From Saccharicrinis sp050589685 (GTDB lineage Bacteria > Bacteroidota > Bacteroidia > Bacteroidales > Marinilabiliaceae), in the NCBI RefSeq assembly GCF_050589685.1, contig NZ_JBNGOS010000005.1, positions 124,001 through 188,000 of the forward strand: a stretch of DNA of 64,000 bases. Reading direction: 5' to 3'. Shown here piece after piece: positions 18,329 to 27,526 of this stretch (the stretch's first letter is position 1; each line of letters begins with the position of its first letter). A program made the translations under genes and the position numbers. The notes under the pieces are model-generated. The model ran no database searches and was not told the DNA's origin. It saw only the letters and a list, made by a program, of their open reading frames with translations.

Positions 18329-20488
18329 ATGGAAATTCAAAAATTTAAATACGATAATGCAATTGTAAGAAACTTTACGGTTGCAACAATAGTTTGGGGG
18401 GTCGTGGCTTTAATAGTTGGGCTATTGGCGGCATCACAGCTGGCCTGGCCGGTTCTTAATCTGGGACTGGAGTATACATCCTTTGGAAGGGTGAGACCCA
18501 TACATACCAACGCGGTCATATTTGCCTTTATTGGCAACGCCATGTTCGCCGGTATTTACTATTCGTTGCAACGTGTTCTGAAGGCCCGTTTATTTAATGA
18601 TATCATTAGCAAGGTTCACTTTTGGAGTTGGCAGTTGATCATTGTTTTAGCAGCCATTACTCTATTCCTCGGTTTCACTACCGGAAAGGAATATGCCGAA
18701 CTGGAATGGCCTATCGATATATTAATCGCTGTTTCATGGGTGTTGTTTGGATGGAACATGATTGGTACCATTATCAAACGTCGCGTTAAGCATATTTATG
18801 CAGCGGTATGGTGGTACCTGGCTACCTTCTTGGGTGTAGCTGTTTTGCACATCGTTAACTCGATTGAAATACCTGTTTCTTTGTTCAAGAGTTATCCGGT
18901 ATATGCGGGTGCACAGGATGCGTTGGTGCAATGGTGGTATGGGCACAATGCCGTGGCTTTTTTCTTAACCACTCCATGGTTGGGACTGATGTACTATTAT
19001 TTGCCTAAGGCTTCTAATCGCCCCATATATTCTTACCAATTGTCTATCATTCACTTCTGGACATTGATATTTTTATATATGTGGACAGGCCCACATCACC
19101 TGTTGTATAATGCTTTGCCAGATTGGCTTCAGGCACTGGGGGTTACTTTCTCGGTGATGCTGATTGCTCCTTCATGGGGGGGGATGATAAACGGATTGTT
19201 AACACTTCGTGGTGCTTGGGATTCAGTAAGAGACAGAGCCGACCTTAAGTTTATTGTAGTGGCCTTAATTGCCTACGGAATGGCCACATTCGAAGGGCCA
19301 ATGATGGCGCTGAAAACAGTGAACTCCATCAGCCACTTTACCGATTGGACCGTAGCGCATACGCATATTGCCGGAATGGGATGGAACGGTGGACTCATCT
19401 TTGGAATGTTGTATTGGTTGGTGCCAAAGTTGTTTAAAACAAAATTATATTCCAGCAAGTTGGCAAACGCCCATTTCTGGGTAGCTACACTGGGGATTTT
19501 GTTGTTTGCCATACCTTTGTATTGGGCGGCCATTACACAATGGTTAATGTTAAAAGAATACACACCAACAGGTTCACTTGCCTATCCTAATTTTTTGGAA
19601 ACAACCATTCAAATTTTACCACTGTACGCCTTTAGGGTAGTGGGTGGCGTGTTGTTTTTCGTTGGTTTCGTGTTGTTCTTATTCAATATAGCGAAGACAA
19701 TGGCTGTTGGAAAAATGGAAGCGAATGAGGAATCGGAAGCTCCGGCTTTGGTGAATACAAAAAAGAGAAATGTGGCAGGGGAAACAGTGCACAGATGGTT
19801 AGAGCGCAGAGGTGTACGATTTTCTGTATTCGTATTTATTGCGGTTGCTATCGGAGGTGCGGTAGAAATTATCCCATTGCTAAGCGTTGAATCCAATATC
19901 CCTAAAATAGCGGCGGTAAAACCTTATACTCCGCTTGAACTTACGGGCAGGGACATATATCTGTCTAATGGTTGTTATAACTGTCATTCGCAGCAAATAC
20001 GTCCGTTGCGATGGGAAACCGACCGTTATGGAGAATATTCTAAAATCGGAGAGTTTGTTTACGATTATCCTTTCCAGTGGGGCTCGCGCAGGACAGGGCC
20101 GGATTTGGCCAGGGCAGGTTATCTGGGTGATGTGTCGATTGGTGGGTCAACCACCTACAAAACCGCCGTTTGGCATTACAATCACTTTATGAAACCGTTG
20201 GAAATGAACCCGCAGACCATTATGCCGGCTTATCCTTGGCTGGCCGAAAATGACGTGGTATTGGATTTGGTCCCTAAAAAAATAAAGGTGATGAAAACCC
20301 TGGGCGTTCCTTATCGAGATGGTTTTGAAGATGAGGCGATTGAGGAATACATGAAACAGGCCAATAATATTGTTGAAGACCTGAAAGCCTCAGGAATTGA
20401 AGTTGAACCCAACAAAGAGATGGTTGCCTTAATAGCATATTTACATAAGCTGGGCAAGGATATTTCGGGTGTTGAAGATGAAAAGTAA
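18329..20488 (+). CDS. ccoN: Fused cbb3 cytochrome c oxidase subunits I and II (CcoNO)
   Basis: This 719-residue protein joins the catalytic subunit CcoN (about residues 1-475) to the monohaem subunit CcoO (about 500-719). Haem and CuB ligands are visible in CcoN: H59, H206 in WYGHNAV, H256/H257 in GPHHLLYN, and H344/H346 in AHTHIAGMG. The CcoO part begins after a further membrane helix and carries haem motif CYNCH (C549, C552, H553) followed by the typical RPLRWETDRYGEYSK and GSRRTGPDLAR segments. It reduces O2 to water with high affinity and pumps protons. The fusion is common in Bacteroidota. A linker near 470-490 looks cytoplasmic. Confidence 0.95.
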   Translation: MEIQKFKYDNAIVRNFTVATIVWGVVALIVGLLAASQLAWPVLNLGLEYTSFGRVRPIHTNAVIFAFIGNAMFAGIYYSLQRVLKARLFNDIISKVHFWSWQLIIVLAAITLFLGFTTGKEYAELEWPIDILIAVSWVLFGWNMIGTIIKRRVKHIYAAVWWYLATFLGVAVLHIVNSIEIPVSLFKSYPVYAGAQDALVQWWYGHNAVAFFLTTPWLGLMYYYLPKASNRPIYSYQLSIIHFWTLIFLYMWTGPHHLLYNALPDWLQALGVTFSVMLIAPSWGGMINGLLTLRGAWDSVRDRADLKFIVVALIAYGMATFEGPMMALKTVNSISHFTDWTVAHTHIAGMGWNGGLIFGMLYWLVPKLFKTKLYSSKLANAHFWVATLGILLFAIPLYWAAITQWLMLKEYTPTGSLAYPNFLETTIQILPLYAFRVVGGVLFFVGFVLFLFNIAKTMAVGKMEANEESEAPALVNTKKRNVAGETVHRWLERRGVRFSVFVFIAVAIGGAVEIIPLLSVESNIPKIAAVKPYTPLELTGRDIYLSNGCYNCHSQQIRPLRWETDRYGEYSKIGEFVYDYPFQWGSRRTGPDLARAGYLGDVSIGGSTTYKTAVWHYNHFMKPLEMNPQTIMPAYPWLAENDVVLDLVPKKIKVMKTLGVPYRDGFEDEAIEEYMKQANNIVEDLKASGIEVEPNKEMVALIAYLHKLGKDISGVEDEK

Positions 20489-20491
20489 GTT

Positions 20492-20695
20492 ATGGGATTT
20501 GTAAGTGAAGTATTAAAAGATGTAAGCGGTATTCAATGGTATTATATAATTGGGATATCCATTTTTATCATCTTGTTCATCATCATAGTGTACAAGACGA
20601 TACGAACACCCAAATCTATAATGATGCAATATAAAAACGCGATATTAGAGGATGAGATTGTAACTGATATCCAACAAAATAATTCAAACGAATAA
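20492..20695 (+). CDS. CcoQ-like small cbb3 oxidase subunit
   Basis: This 67-residue protein has one membrane helix (about residues 17-35) and a charged C-terminal tail. It lies 3 bases after ccoNO and 2 bases before ccoP, which is the position of the small subunit CcoQ that stabilises the oxidase. Sequence similarity to CcoQ is weak because the family is short and variable, so the call rests mainly on position and layout. Confidence 0.75.
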   Translation: MGFVSEVLKDVSGIQWYYIIGISIFIILFIIIVYKTIRTPKSIMMQYKNAILEDEIVTDIQQNNSNE

Positions 20696-20697
20696 CA

Positions 20698-21282
20698 ATG
20701 AGCCAAGATAAAAACAATAAGCCCGACGAATTCCATGACGATATCGAATCGCATGAATATGACGGAATTAAAGAGCAAAACAATCCTGCGCCATTTTGGA
20801 TAACACTTTTATTTTTGGTGACCGTAGGTTTTTCTTTATTTTACTTTGTGCATTACTTTGGATACCCGGGTAATGAAAGAGACCAGGCCAGTGAATATGC
20901 TAAGTCGGTTGCTAAGTTTGAAAAAAAGCAAGCAGCTATGAAAGCGGCCAATAAAGCTAACTTACCGGAATTGAGCATGGCTGAGATGGTGGATAAGGGT
21001 AAAGCGCTATATGTTAAGAATGCTTGTATGGCCTGCCATGGAGCAAATGGAGAAGGCAATAATATCGGTCCTAACCTGACGGATAATTTTTGGATAAACG
21101 GTTGCAGCGTGGACGATCTTATGAATATCATATCCAATGGCAAACCCGCTAAGGGGATGACACCTTATAAAAGCATGATGCAGGAAGAGGAAATAAAATA
21201 TGTGGCCAATTATATACTAAACGAGCTGGTGGGCTCTTCTCCTGCAAATCCTAAAGAAGCGCAGGGCGAAGAGTGCAAGTAG
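20698..21282 (+). CDS. ccoP: cbb3 oxidase subunit III, monohaem CcoP
   Basis: This 194-residue subunit has a membrane helix (about 33-55) and one cytochrome c domain with haem motif CMACH (C110, C113, H114) and a likely Met ligand in KGMTPYKSMM. Classical CcoP has two haems; a single haem is common in Bacteroidota. It takes electrons from soluble or tethered cytochrome c, here probably the cytochrome encoded at 17171, and passes them to CcoO. Confidence 0.92.
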   Translation: MSQDKNNKPDEFHDDIESHEYDGIKEQNNPAPFWITLLFLVTVGFSLFYFVHYFGYPGNERDQASEYAKSVAKFEKKQAAMKAANKANLPELSMAEMVDKGKALYVKNACMACHGANGEGNNIGPNLTDNFWINGCSVDDLMNIISNGKPAKGMTPYKSMMQEEEIKYVANYILNELVGSSPANPKEAQGEECK

Positions 21283-21375
21283 ATGATTGATTGTTTTTCG
21301 TTCCAAATAAAATAATTACCCCGTTATTCTTTCAAGTGTACGTTTGGATAACAGGGTTTGTATTCAACAATATCT

Positions 21376-22740
21376 ATGACAATCCATCAAGATAAAACAT
21401 TTCGTGAACGTCCCGACAATATAGACGAACATGGTAAGCGAAAAAGGATAAAGGCACGACAGCCCAAAGGGAAATGGTACACCCGCAGAACCATAGTTGC
21501 TTTTTTACTTTTGTCGTTTTTTATACTGGCACCCATTATAAAAATTGGGGGCAAGCCTTTTATGTTGTTGGATGTTATCAACAGAAAGTTTCATTTGTTT
21601 GGTGCCACGGTGTATTCACAGGATGGTGAAATAATGGCCATTGTAATGGCCACTGCGGTTATTTTTATTGTTCTTTTTACCGTTGTTTTTGGGCGTTTTT
21701 GGTGTGGATGGGCTTGTCCGCATACCGTTTTTATGGAGATGATATTTCGTAGGATCGAATATCTTTTTCACGGAAATTATCAAAGAGGTAGAAAAATTAA
21801 AAACCCAGGCAGAATAGCACTTGCGTTAAAGCATGTTATTTATTTTTTGGTAGTACTGTTTTTTACCAATGTGTTTATCATGTGGTTTACAGGCCCCCAG
21901 GGATTGATAATAATATGGAAAAGCGCGTTGTTAGATTATTGGCAAGTATATACAGCCATGACGGTTGTAACAGTATTTTACTATTGGATATACTCCCATA
22001 TACGCGAAAGCGTGTGTACCCTTTTTTGTCCTTATGGTAGAATGCAAGGGGTGTTGCTAGATTCAAAATCGATAACGGTGGCGTATGATTATAAACGGGG
22101 AGAACCGCGTAAGGTAAAAGGTGACTGCGTTGATTGCGGTGGATGTGTGGCGGTTTGTCCAACAGGTATCGATATTAGAAACGGTACCCAGTTGGAGTGT
22201 GTAAATTGCACGGCATGTATCGACGAGTGCAATATTATTATGAAAAGAATGAAGCGACCTCCTAATTTAATTCGCTTTGCATCTAATTACAGCATAGAAA
22301 CAGGAAAGAGCAGTATAAAAAACCTGAGGACTTATGCCTACAGCGGTGTTTTGGTAATTCTTTTAACGGCTTTGGTTGTTGCTTTGTCGGGTAGAACCGA
22401 AGTGGATGTATCTTTATTACGTATGCCAGGCACAATATACCAAGAGGTGAGTGCAGATAGTATTTCAAATATCTATCAATTAAAAATTGTAAATAAAACG
22501 GAAGGACTGAAAAAAATAGAACTAAAGTTTCTGAAACCGCGAGAGAGTGCGTTTTTCTTGTCGGAACATCCTATTCACCTTGGCGAAAATGGTAGCTTTG
22601 ATGGTGTTATTGTTCTTAAACAGGCCAAAACCGACATAAAAGCCAGGAACACACCGGTCGAATTAGGATTATATGTAGAGGATAGAATGTTGGACAGCAC
22701 TATGGCAACCTTTATTGCCCCCAAACGGAGTAAATTGTAA
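21376..22740 (+). CDS. ccoG: cbb3 assembly ferredoxin-like protein CcoG (RdxA/FixG)
   Basis: This membrane protein of 454 residues has several helices and two cytoplasmic Fe-S motifs, CVDCGGCVAVCPTG and CVNCTACIDECN, plus the CGWACPH and CTLFCPYGRMQG segments typical of CcoG. The C-terminal 120 residues form a periplasmic beta domain. CcoG is a copper reductase in cbb3 assembly, reducing Cu(II) before insertion. The ATG at 21376 is preferred to an upstream TTG because the family starts near here. It lies 93 bases after ccoP. Confidence 0.94.
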   Translation: MTIHQDKTFRERPDNIDEHGKRKRIKARQPKGKWYTRRTIVAFLLLSFFILAPIIKIGGKPFMLLDVINRKFHLFGATVYSQDGEIMAIVMATAVIFIVLFTVVFGRFWCGWACPHTVFMEMIFRRIEYLFHGNYQRGRKIKNPGRIALALKHVIYFLVVLFFTNVFIMWFTGPQGLIIIWKSALLDYWQVYTAMTVVTVFYYWIYSHIRESVCTLFCPYGRMQGVLLDSKSITVAYDYKRGEPRKVKGDCVDCGGCVAVCPTGIDIRNGTQLECVNCTACIDECNIIMKRMKRPPNLIRFASNYSIETGKSSIKNLRTYAYSGVLVILLTALVVALSGRTEVDVSLLRMPGTIYQEVSADSISNIYQLKIVNKTEGLKKIELKFLKPRESAFFLSEHPIHLGENGSFDGVIVLKQAKTDIKARNTPVELGLYVEDRMLDSTMATFIAPKRSKL

Positions 22741-22839
22741 TGGTCTGTTGTCGGATGATTGTTAAGGTAATCGAGTTCGGGAGGTAGCAGTATTAATCTT
22801 GAGATTTAACAGGTAAATCTTAATACGAATAGAAAGAAT

Positions 22840-23280
22840 ATGAAATTTAATTGGGGACATGGGATTATAGTTTTCTTCGTCATCTTTTTTACATGGATCA
22901 TCTCTTTTGTAATTTTTACTTTGGGGGAAAATAACGACCTGGTAACTAAAGATTATTATCGACAAGGAGCTGAGTATAGTTTAACAATGGATATTAACAA
23001 ACGCTCTGCCATTTATCGGGACAGCATCTCCATTGTTAATGTAGAAGATGGGGTAGTGATTGAGCTGGCCTCTTCTGTGGCCAACTTGCCTAAAGGTAAG
23101 GATGTTTATTTTTATCGTCCTTCAGGAAAAAAAGATGATGTTAAATTATGGCTTGATCAAGGGAAAAAAGAACTTTTTGTGCCGAATAGTAAATTAATAA
23201 AGGGCAGGTACAACGTGTCGGTTTCGTGGAATGAGAGCGATAATAAATACAAGGTGTCAAAAGATTTTGTGGTTAGATAA
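22840..23280 (+). CDS. fixH: FixH/CcoH family protein
   Basis: This 146-residue protein has one N-terminal membrane helix (about residues 7-28) and a periplasmic beta domain, the layout of FixH/CcoH, which is needed for stable cbb3 assembly. NDLVTKDYYRQGAEY after the helix is the typical FixH segment. It sits between ccoG and the TauE/SafE-like gene, the usual order. Confidence 0.88.
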   Translation: MKFNWGHGIIVFFVIFFTWIISFVIFTLGENNDLVTKDYYRQGAEYSLTMDINKRSAIYRDSISIVNVEDGVVIELASSVANLPKGKDVYFYRPSGKKDDVKLWLDQGKKELFVPNSKLIKGRYNVSVSWNESDNKYKVSKDFVVR

Positions 23281-23286
23281 ATAGCT

Positions 23287-24039
23287 ATGGAAATAATATT
23301 ATCAGGCTTTGTTTTAGGTATTATGGGGAGTGTGCATTGCGCAGGAATGTGTGGCCCCATTGCACTTAGCTTACCGCTGTACGGAAAAGGTGCAGTTGCC
23401 AAGGTTAGTGGTGGTTTAATGTACAATATTGGCCGTACTGTCACTTATGGTATTATGGGCGCATTTTTTGGGATAATAGGACAAGGCCTTTCCCTGGTAG
23501 GATTTCAGCAATGGGTTTCGGTAATCATGGGGGCATTGATGATTGCCTCGGTATTGATACCTTCTTTGTTTAAAAATGTGAATGGCGCAAATATTCCAAT
23601 AGCAGGTTTGATAAGAAAAGGAATACAGAAGCTCTTTGTTAAGAAATCGTTTGGAAGGCTTTTTTTTATTGGGTTACTGAATGGTCTTTTGCCTTGCGGC
23701 CTGGTTTACCTGGCCATTGCAGGAGCTATTGGTACGGGAGATGTAACCACCGGAACGTTGTTTATGGTTTTGTTCGGGTTAGGTACATTGCCTCTCATGT
23801 TAGGAATTTCCCTGATTGGTAACTTGGTGGGTTTAAAAGTCCGGGAAAGAATTAATAAGTTAATTCCGGTCCTGGTTGTGGTAATTGGAGTTATCTTTAT
23901 GCTTCGAGGTTTAAGTTTGGGGATCCCGTATTTAAGTCCGCCAGAAACAAAGCTAAACCCCCAAGTGCACATGAAACATGAAGAAGGTGTTGCCAATGAA
24001 GCGGTGAAGGGTGCATGTTGTCATGCCGAAGAAGAGTAA
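23287..24039 (+). CDS. TauE/SafE-like (UreH-type) transporter of the cbb3 cluster
   Basis: This 250-residue membrane protein has about six helices. It opens with FVLGIMGSVHCAGMCGPIAL, which contains the HCxGMCG motif of the UreH/SafE-like family (DsbD-like fold) found with cbb3 genes and thought to move copper or other metal. The C-terminus is rich in metal-binding residues (HMKHEE and ACCHAEEE). It starts 6 bases after fixH and precedes ccoI by 30 bases. Copper handling is inferred from context and motif, not shown. Confidence 0.85.
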   Translation: MEIILSGFVLGIMGSVHCAGMCGPIALSLPLYGKGAVAKVSGGLMYNIGRTVTYGIMGAFFGIIGQGLSLVGFQQWVSVIMGALMIASVLIPSLFKNVNGANIPIAGLIRKGIQKLFVKKSFGRLFFIGLLNGLLPCGLVYLAIAGAIGTGDVTTGTLFMVLFGLGTLPLMLGISLIGNLVGLKVRERINKLIPVLVVVIGVIFMLRGLSLGIPYLSPPETKLNPQVHMKHEEGVANEAVKGACCHAEEE

Positions 24040-24069
24040 AATTTAATTGAGTTCTGTTTAAGTTATCCG

Positions 24070-26457
24070 ATGTCAGATAATAAGTGTATTCATTGTGGTG
24101 CCGACTGTGGTGCGCATCCAGTAAAATGGAACGATAAAAAGTTCTGTTGTAACGGGTGTTGGTCTGTCTATCAGCTATTAAATGATAGCCAGATGCAGCA
24201 ATACTACGAATTTCAAAAGCAGCCGGGTATTCGATTGAACGAAGCCCCGCATTTAAGCAAATATGCTTATTTGGATAAGGATGAAGTAAAAGAAAAGCTA
24301 TACGAGTTTTTCGAAAACGGAATAGCCAAAGTCACGTTTTATATTCCTTCGATACACTGCGCTTCGTGCATATGGTTGTTGGAGCATCTGAGCAAATTAA
24401 ACGAGGGGGTAAAGTATGCGACCGTAAATTTTGTCCAAAAGAAATATACCGTAAGTTTCGACACAAATATAATGTCATTGCGCGAACTGGTGGAATTACT
24501 GGTTTCCATCCATTATGTTCCGGATATTTCACTTCAGAACCTGGAAAGCAAAAAAGGGGATAAGCCTCAAAATAAAAGTTTGCTATATAAAATTGGCGTT
24601 GCCGGTTTTGTGTTTGGAAACGTCATGCTGTACAGCTTGCCCGAGTATTTCAACGGTGAACCTATCGAAGGTACCTTTGGTACCTTTTTGTACTACCTGA
24701 TGTATGTACTCACTTTTCCTCTGGTGTTTTATAGCGGTAGCGATTATCTGATCTCGGCTGCAAAAAATCTGGTGAAGGGAATCGTTAATATTGAATTACC
24801 CATAGCTATCGGTATTTTGGCTTTGTTTTTTGTCACCAGTTATGAGGTTGTAATGGGTATTGGCCCTGGATATTCCGATAGCCTCTCCGGTTTTCTATTC
24901 TTTTTATTGCTGGGTAGATGGTATCAGAGTAAAACCTATCAGGCACTGGCTTTTGACCGCGATTACAAATCGTATTTTCCGGTAGCGGTGACCCGCCTTA
25001 ACGGACAAGAGGAAAGTGTTCTTTTGGAAGAAGTTAAAGTAGGGGATTGTTTGTTGATCAGAAACAAGGAGCTGATTCCGGCCGATTCTACATTGGTGGA
25101 TGGAACTGCATTGGTGGATTACAGTTTTGTGACCGGTGAGTCGGCGCCGGTTTTAAAGAAGAAAGATGATTTCTTGTATGCAGGAGGTGTCCAAACTAGC
25201 GGTGCCATAACGGTTAAGGTCATCAAGGAGGTAGCTCAGAGTCACCTGACCCAATTGTGGAATCAAAGCCGGAAAAACGAGTCTGGCCCAAAATCACTTA
25301 CTTCGATCGTGGATAAAATCAGCGGCAAGTTCACCCTCGCCGTAATCATTATCGCACTGGCTGGCTTTTGCACCTGGTTGTATCTGGATAGTTTTAAAAC
25401 CGCTTTATTGGTGCTGACCTCGGTACTTATTGTAGCCTGCCCGTGTGCCTTGGCCCTATCCATACCTTTTACTTTTGGCAGTGCCATGCGTATTTTTGGG
25501 GAGAAAGGTTTATATATTAAAAATACAAGCGTTATTGAACGGTTAACACATATCGATACGATTGTTTTTGATAAAACGGGTACATTAACCAAACCGGAGG
25601 AAAGCAAGGTTGTATTTGTAGGCTTGGATCTCAGGCAGGAAGAATTGTCCAAAGCAGTTTCGTTGGCGCGGCAATCTACACATCCATTGAGCAATGCTAT
25701 CAGTTCTTTTTATACAGATGTTAAAGTGCACGAAACAACCGGATATTCAGAAGTAGCCGGAAGGGGAATATTTGCAACTATTGAGGATGCACGAATAAAG
25801 CTGGGAGCATTGGAGTATGTTGATGAGGTGAGTCACCTTAACATTAAACCGGCACCTTCCTCGGTGTATTTATCTATCGATGGAAAAATAAAAGGGTATT
25901 TTAAAATTGGGAATAAATACAGGCAGGGAATAAAAAATGTTATCGATAGCCTAAAGAGTAAGTACGATCTTTACTTGCTATCAGGGGATAACGATGCCGA
26001 GAAAGAAAACTTGAGGGAAATGTTCGGGAATGACAGGATGTATTTTGAGCAGAAACCACAGGATAAGATGAATTTTATTACGGATTTAAAACAGAAAGGT
26101 AAATCGGTTTTGATGACCGGAGATGGGTTGAACGATTCAGGGGCTTTTATGAGTAGTGATGTGGCGCTTTCCCTGGCCGACGATATCTATCATTTTTCCC
26201 CGGCTGGCGATGCCATCCTCGAAGCCTCTAAGTTTAGGAACTTTCATCAATATATCCGTTTTGCCCAAAAAAGTTTGACCATTGTTAAGCAAAGTTTTTT
26301 AATTTCGTTTTTTTATAATGTCATAGGGTTAGGATTTGCAATCACAGGGAATATGTCCCCTGTAGTTGCCGCGATATTAATGCCTGTGAGCTCCATTACG
26401 GTGGTGGCTTATACAACATTTAAAACCCGCCTGGCAGGAACAAAAATATTAAAATAA
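24070..26457 (+). CDS. ccoI: Copper-transporting P-type ATPase CcoI
   Basis: This 795-residue P1B-type ATPase exports copper toward the periplasm for cbb3 assembly. It begins with a Cys-rich metal-binding region (CIHCGADCGAH and FCCNGC), then an HMA domain with CASC (C97, C100), about eight helices with the transport motif CPC at C457-C459, the phosphorylation site D501 in DKTGTLT, and the hinge motif GDGLND. The N-terminal Cys-rich extension ahead of the HMA domain is the mark of CcoI/FixI rather than CopA. Confidence 0.94.
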   Translation: MSDNKCIHCGADCGAHPVKWNDKKFCCNGCWSVYQLLNDSQMQQYYEFQKQPGIRLNEAPHLSKYAYLDKDEVKEKLYEFFENGIAKVTFYIPSIHCASCIWLLEHLSKLNEGVKYATVNFVQKKYTVSFDTNIMSLRELVELLVSIHYVPDISLQNLESKKGDKPQNKSLLYKIGVAGFVFGNVMLYSLPEYFNGEPIEGTFGTFLYYLMYVLTFPLVFYSGSDYLISAAKNLVKGIVNIELPIAIGILALFFVTSYEVVMGIGPGYSDSLSGFLFFLLLGRWYQSKTYQALAFDRDYKSYFPVAVTRLNGQEESVLLEEVKVGDCLLIRNKELIPADSTLVDGTALVDYSFVTGESAPVLKKKDDFLYAGGVQTSGAITVKVIKEVAQSHLTQLWNQSRKNESGPKSLTSIVDKISGKFTLAVIIIALAGFCTWLYLDSFKTALLVLTSVLIVACPCALALSIPFTFGSAMRIFGEKGLYIKNTSVIERLTHIDTIVFDKTGTLTKPEESKVVFVGLDLRQEELSKAVSLARQSTHPLSNAISSFYTDVKVHETTGYSEVAGRGIFATIEDARIKLGALEYVDEVSHLNIKPAPSSVYLSIDGKIKGYFKIGNKYRQGIKNVIDSLKSKYDLYLLSGDNDAEKENLREMFGNDRMYFEQKPQDKMNFITDLKQKGKSVLMTGDGLNDSGAFMSSDVALSLADDIYHFSPAGDAILEASKFRNFHQYIRFAQKSLTIVKQSFLISFFYNVIGLGFAITGNMSPVVAAILMPVSSITVVAYTTFKTRLAGTKILK

Positions 26458-26503
26458 CGATTAGGCTTTTATTGAAAGTCTAATGTGTAACGATTAATGT
26501 CTA

Positions 26504-27232
26504 ATGACTATATTTAAACATGTCCCTAATTTTTTAACCAGTCTCAACTTGTTTTGTGGTACGTTGAGTGTTTTTACGGCTTTTCATGGAATGTTAATGG
26601 AAGCTTCCGTTTTGCTTTTTGTAGGCGCGTTGTTCGATTTTTCGGATGGTTTTGCAGCGCGTGCACTAAAAGCTTATTCTCCTATGGGTAAAGAGTTGGA
26701 TTCGCTGGCCGACATGGTAAGTTTCGGGTTTGCGCCCATGGTGATGCTGCATATGATGCTCAAAAAAGTGATGTTGGGTAGTTTCGAGGCCGACTTTTTT
26801 GTGCAGCTACCAACAACTCAAATTTTGATTTTATCCCCTTTTGTTGCTACGGTATTTTCAGGATTACGTCTGGCAAAGTTTAATGTGGATACCCGTCAAT
26901 CGGAAAGCTTCATTGGACTGACAACCACCGCAACAGGTATGTTTTTAGCTTCACTGGCTTTTGTGTTTGATAGTGGTAGCGGATGGCTGTTTGATTTATT
27001 GCAAAACCAATGGATGCTGTTGGCTTTTGTTCCGCTATTTTCGTTTTTGCTGATTTCTGAAATTCCCATGTTCTCACTGAAGTTTAAAAACTTCGGTTTT
27101 CTTAATAATGCGGATAAATATATTTTGCTGGCGGCAAGTTTGTTTTTTCTTATTTGGTTAGGAATGGGGGGTATAGCCGTTGCAATTGCTTTGTACGTGA
27201 GTTTTTCCATGGTTAAGTTGGTGGTGAAATAA
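26504..27232 (+). CDS. pssA: CDP-diacylglycerol-serine O-phosphatidyltransferase
   Basis: This 242-residue membrane enzyme makes phosphatidylserine, the precursor of phosphatidylethanolamine. The CDP-alcohol phosphotransferase motif DGx2ARx8Gx3Dx3D is present (SDGFAARALKAYSPMG followed by KELDSLAD, residues about 49-72). About seven helices are predicted. It lies 46 bases after ccoI on the same strand, so some read-through from the oxidase operon is possible, but the function is unrelated. Confidence 0.93.
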   Translation: MTIFKHVPNFLTSLNLFCGTLSVFTAFHGMLMEASVLLFVGALFDFSDGFAARALKAYSPMGKELDSLADMVSFGFAPMVMLHMMLKKVMLGSFEADFFVQLPTTQILILSPFVATVFSGLRLAKFNVDTRQSESFIGLTTTATGMFLASLAFVFDSGSGWLFDLLQNQWMLLAFVPLFSFLLISEIPMFSLKFKNFGFLNNADKYILLAASLFFLIWLGMGGIAVAIALYVSFSMVKLVVK

Positions 27233-27296
27233 GCTTATGTCAAGGTAAGTAAAAATTCTTTAACGCTATTTCAGGACTAGGCATATGTTAATAACA

Positions 27297-27325
27297 TAAA
27301 AAGCCCCAAGAACTTCCTGGGGCTT
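27297..27325 (-). terminator. Terminator of the cydAB operon
   Basis: An 8-bp stem (27301-27308 with 27318-27325) is followed on the minus strand by five T. It ends the transcript of DUF4492-cydA-cydB and the small protein gene, and may also stop pssA transcription from the other side. Confidence 0.8.
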
Positions 27326-27351
27326 AACAGTTGATTGATATTATTTAATAG

Positions 27352-27495
27352 CTAGATATCAAAATAGTCGGCATTGTTTGACTTTTCAAGGTTGGTTTTT
27401 TCAAACTTTTTAAGTGCCCATTTAACGGCCTGATAGCTGATAATTATAAGTAAAGGCCAGCTTAGGTACCATAGTATTTCGTGTAAATATTTCAT
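27352..27495 (-). CDS. 47-residue single-pass membrane protein downstream of cydB
   Basis: An ATG-started frame of 47 codons begins 31 bases after the cydB stop and ends shortly before the operon terminator. The protein starts MKYLHEILWYLSWPLLIIIS, has one membrane helix (about residues 8-26), a positively charged region (KWALKKFEK) and a polar tail ending NADYFDI. Small single-helix proteins in this position are accessory subunits of bd oxidases in other bacteria (CydX, CydS, CydH). Sequence similarity to those could not be established by eye, so an accessory subunit role is an inference from position, size and topology. Confidence 0.7.
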   Translation of the reverse strand: MKYLHEILWYLSWPLLIIISYQAVKWALKKFEKTNLEKSNNADYFDI

Positions 27496-27526
27496 GTGAT
27501 TAAATTTATTATACCAAATCTCTTAA

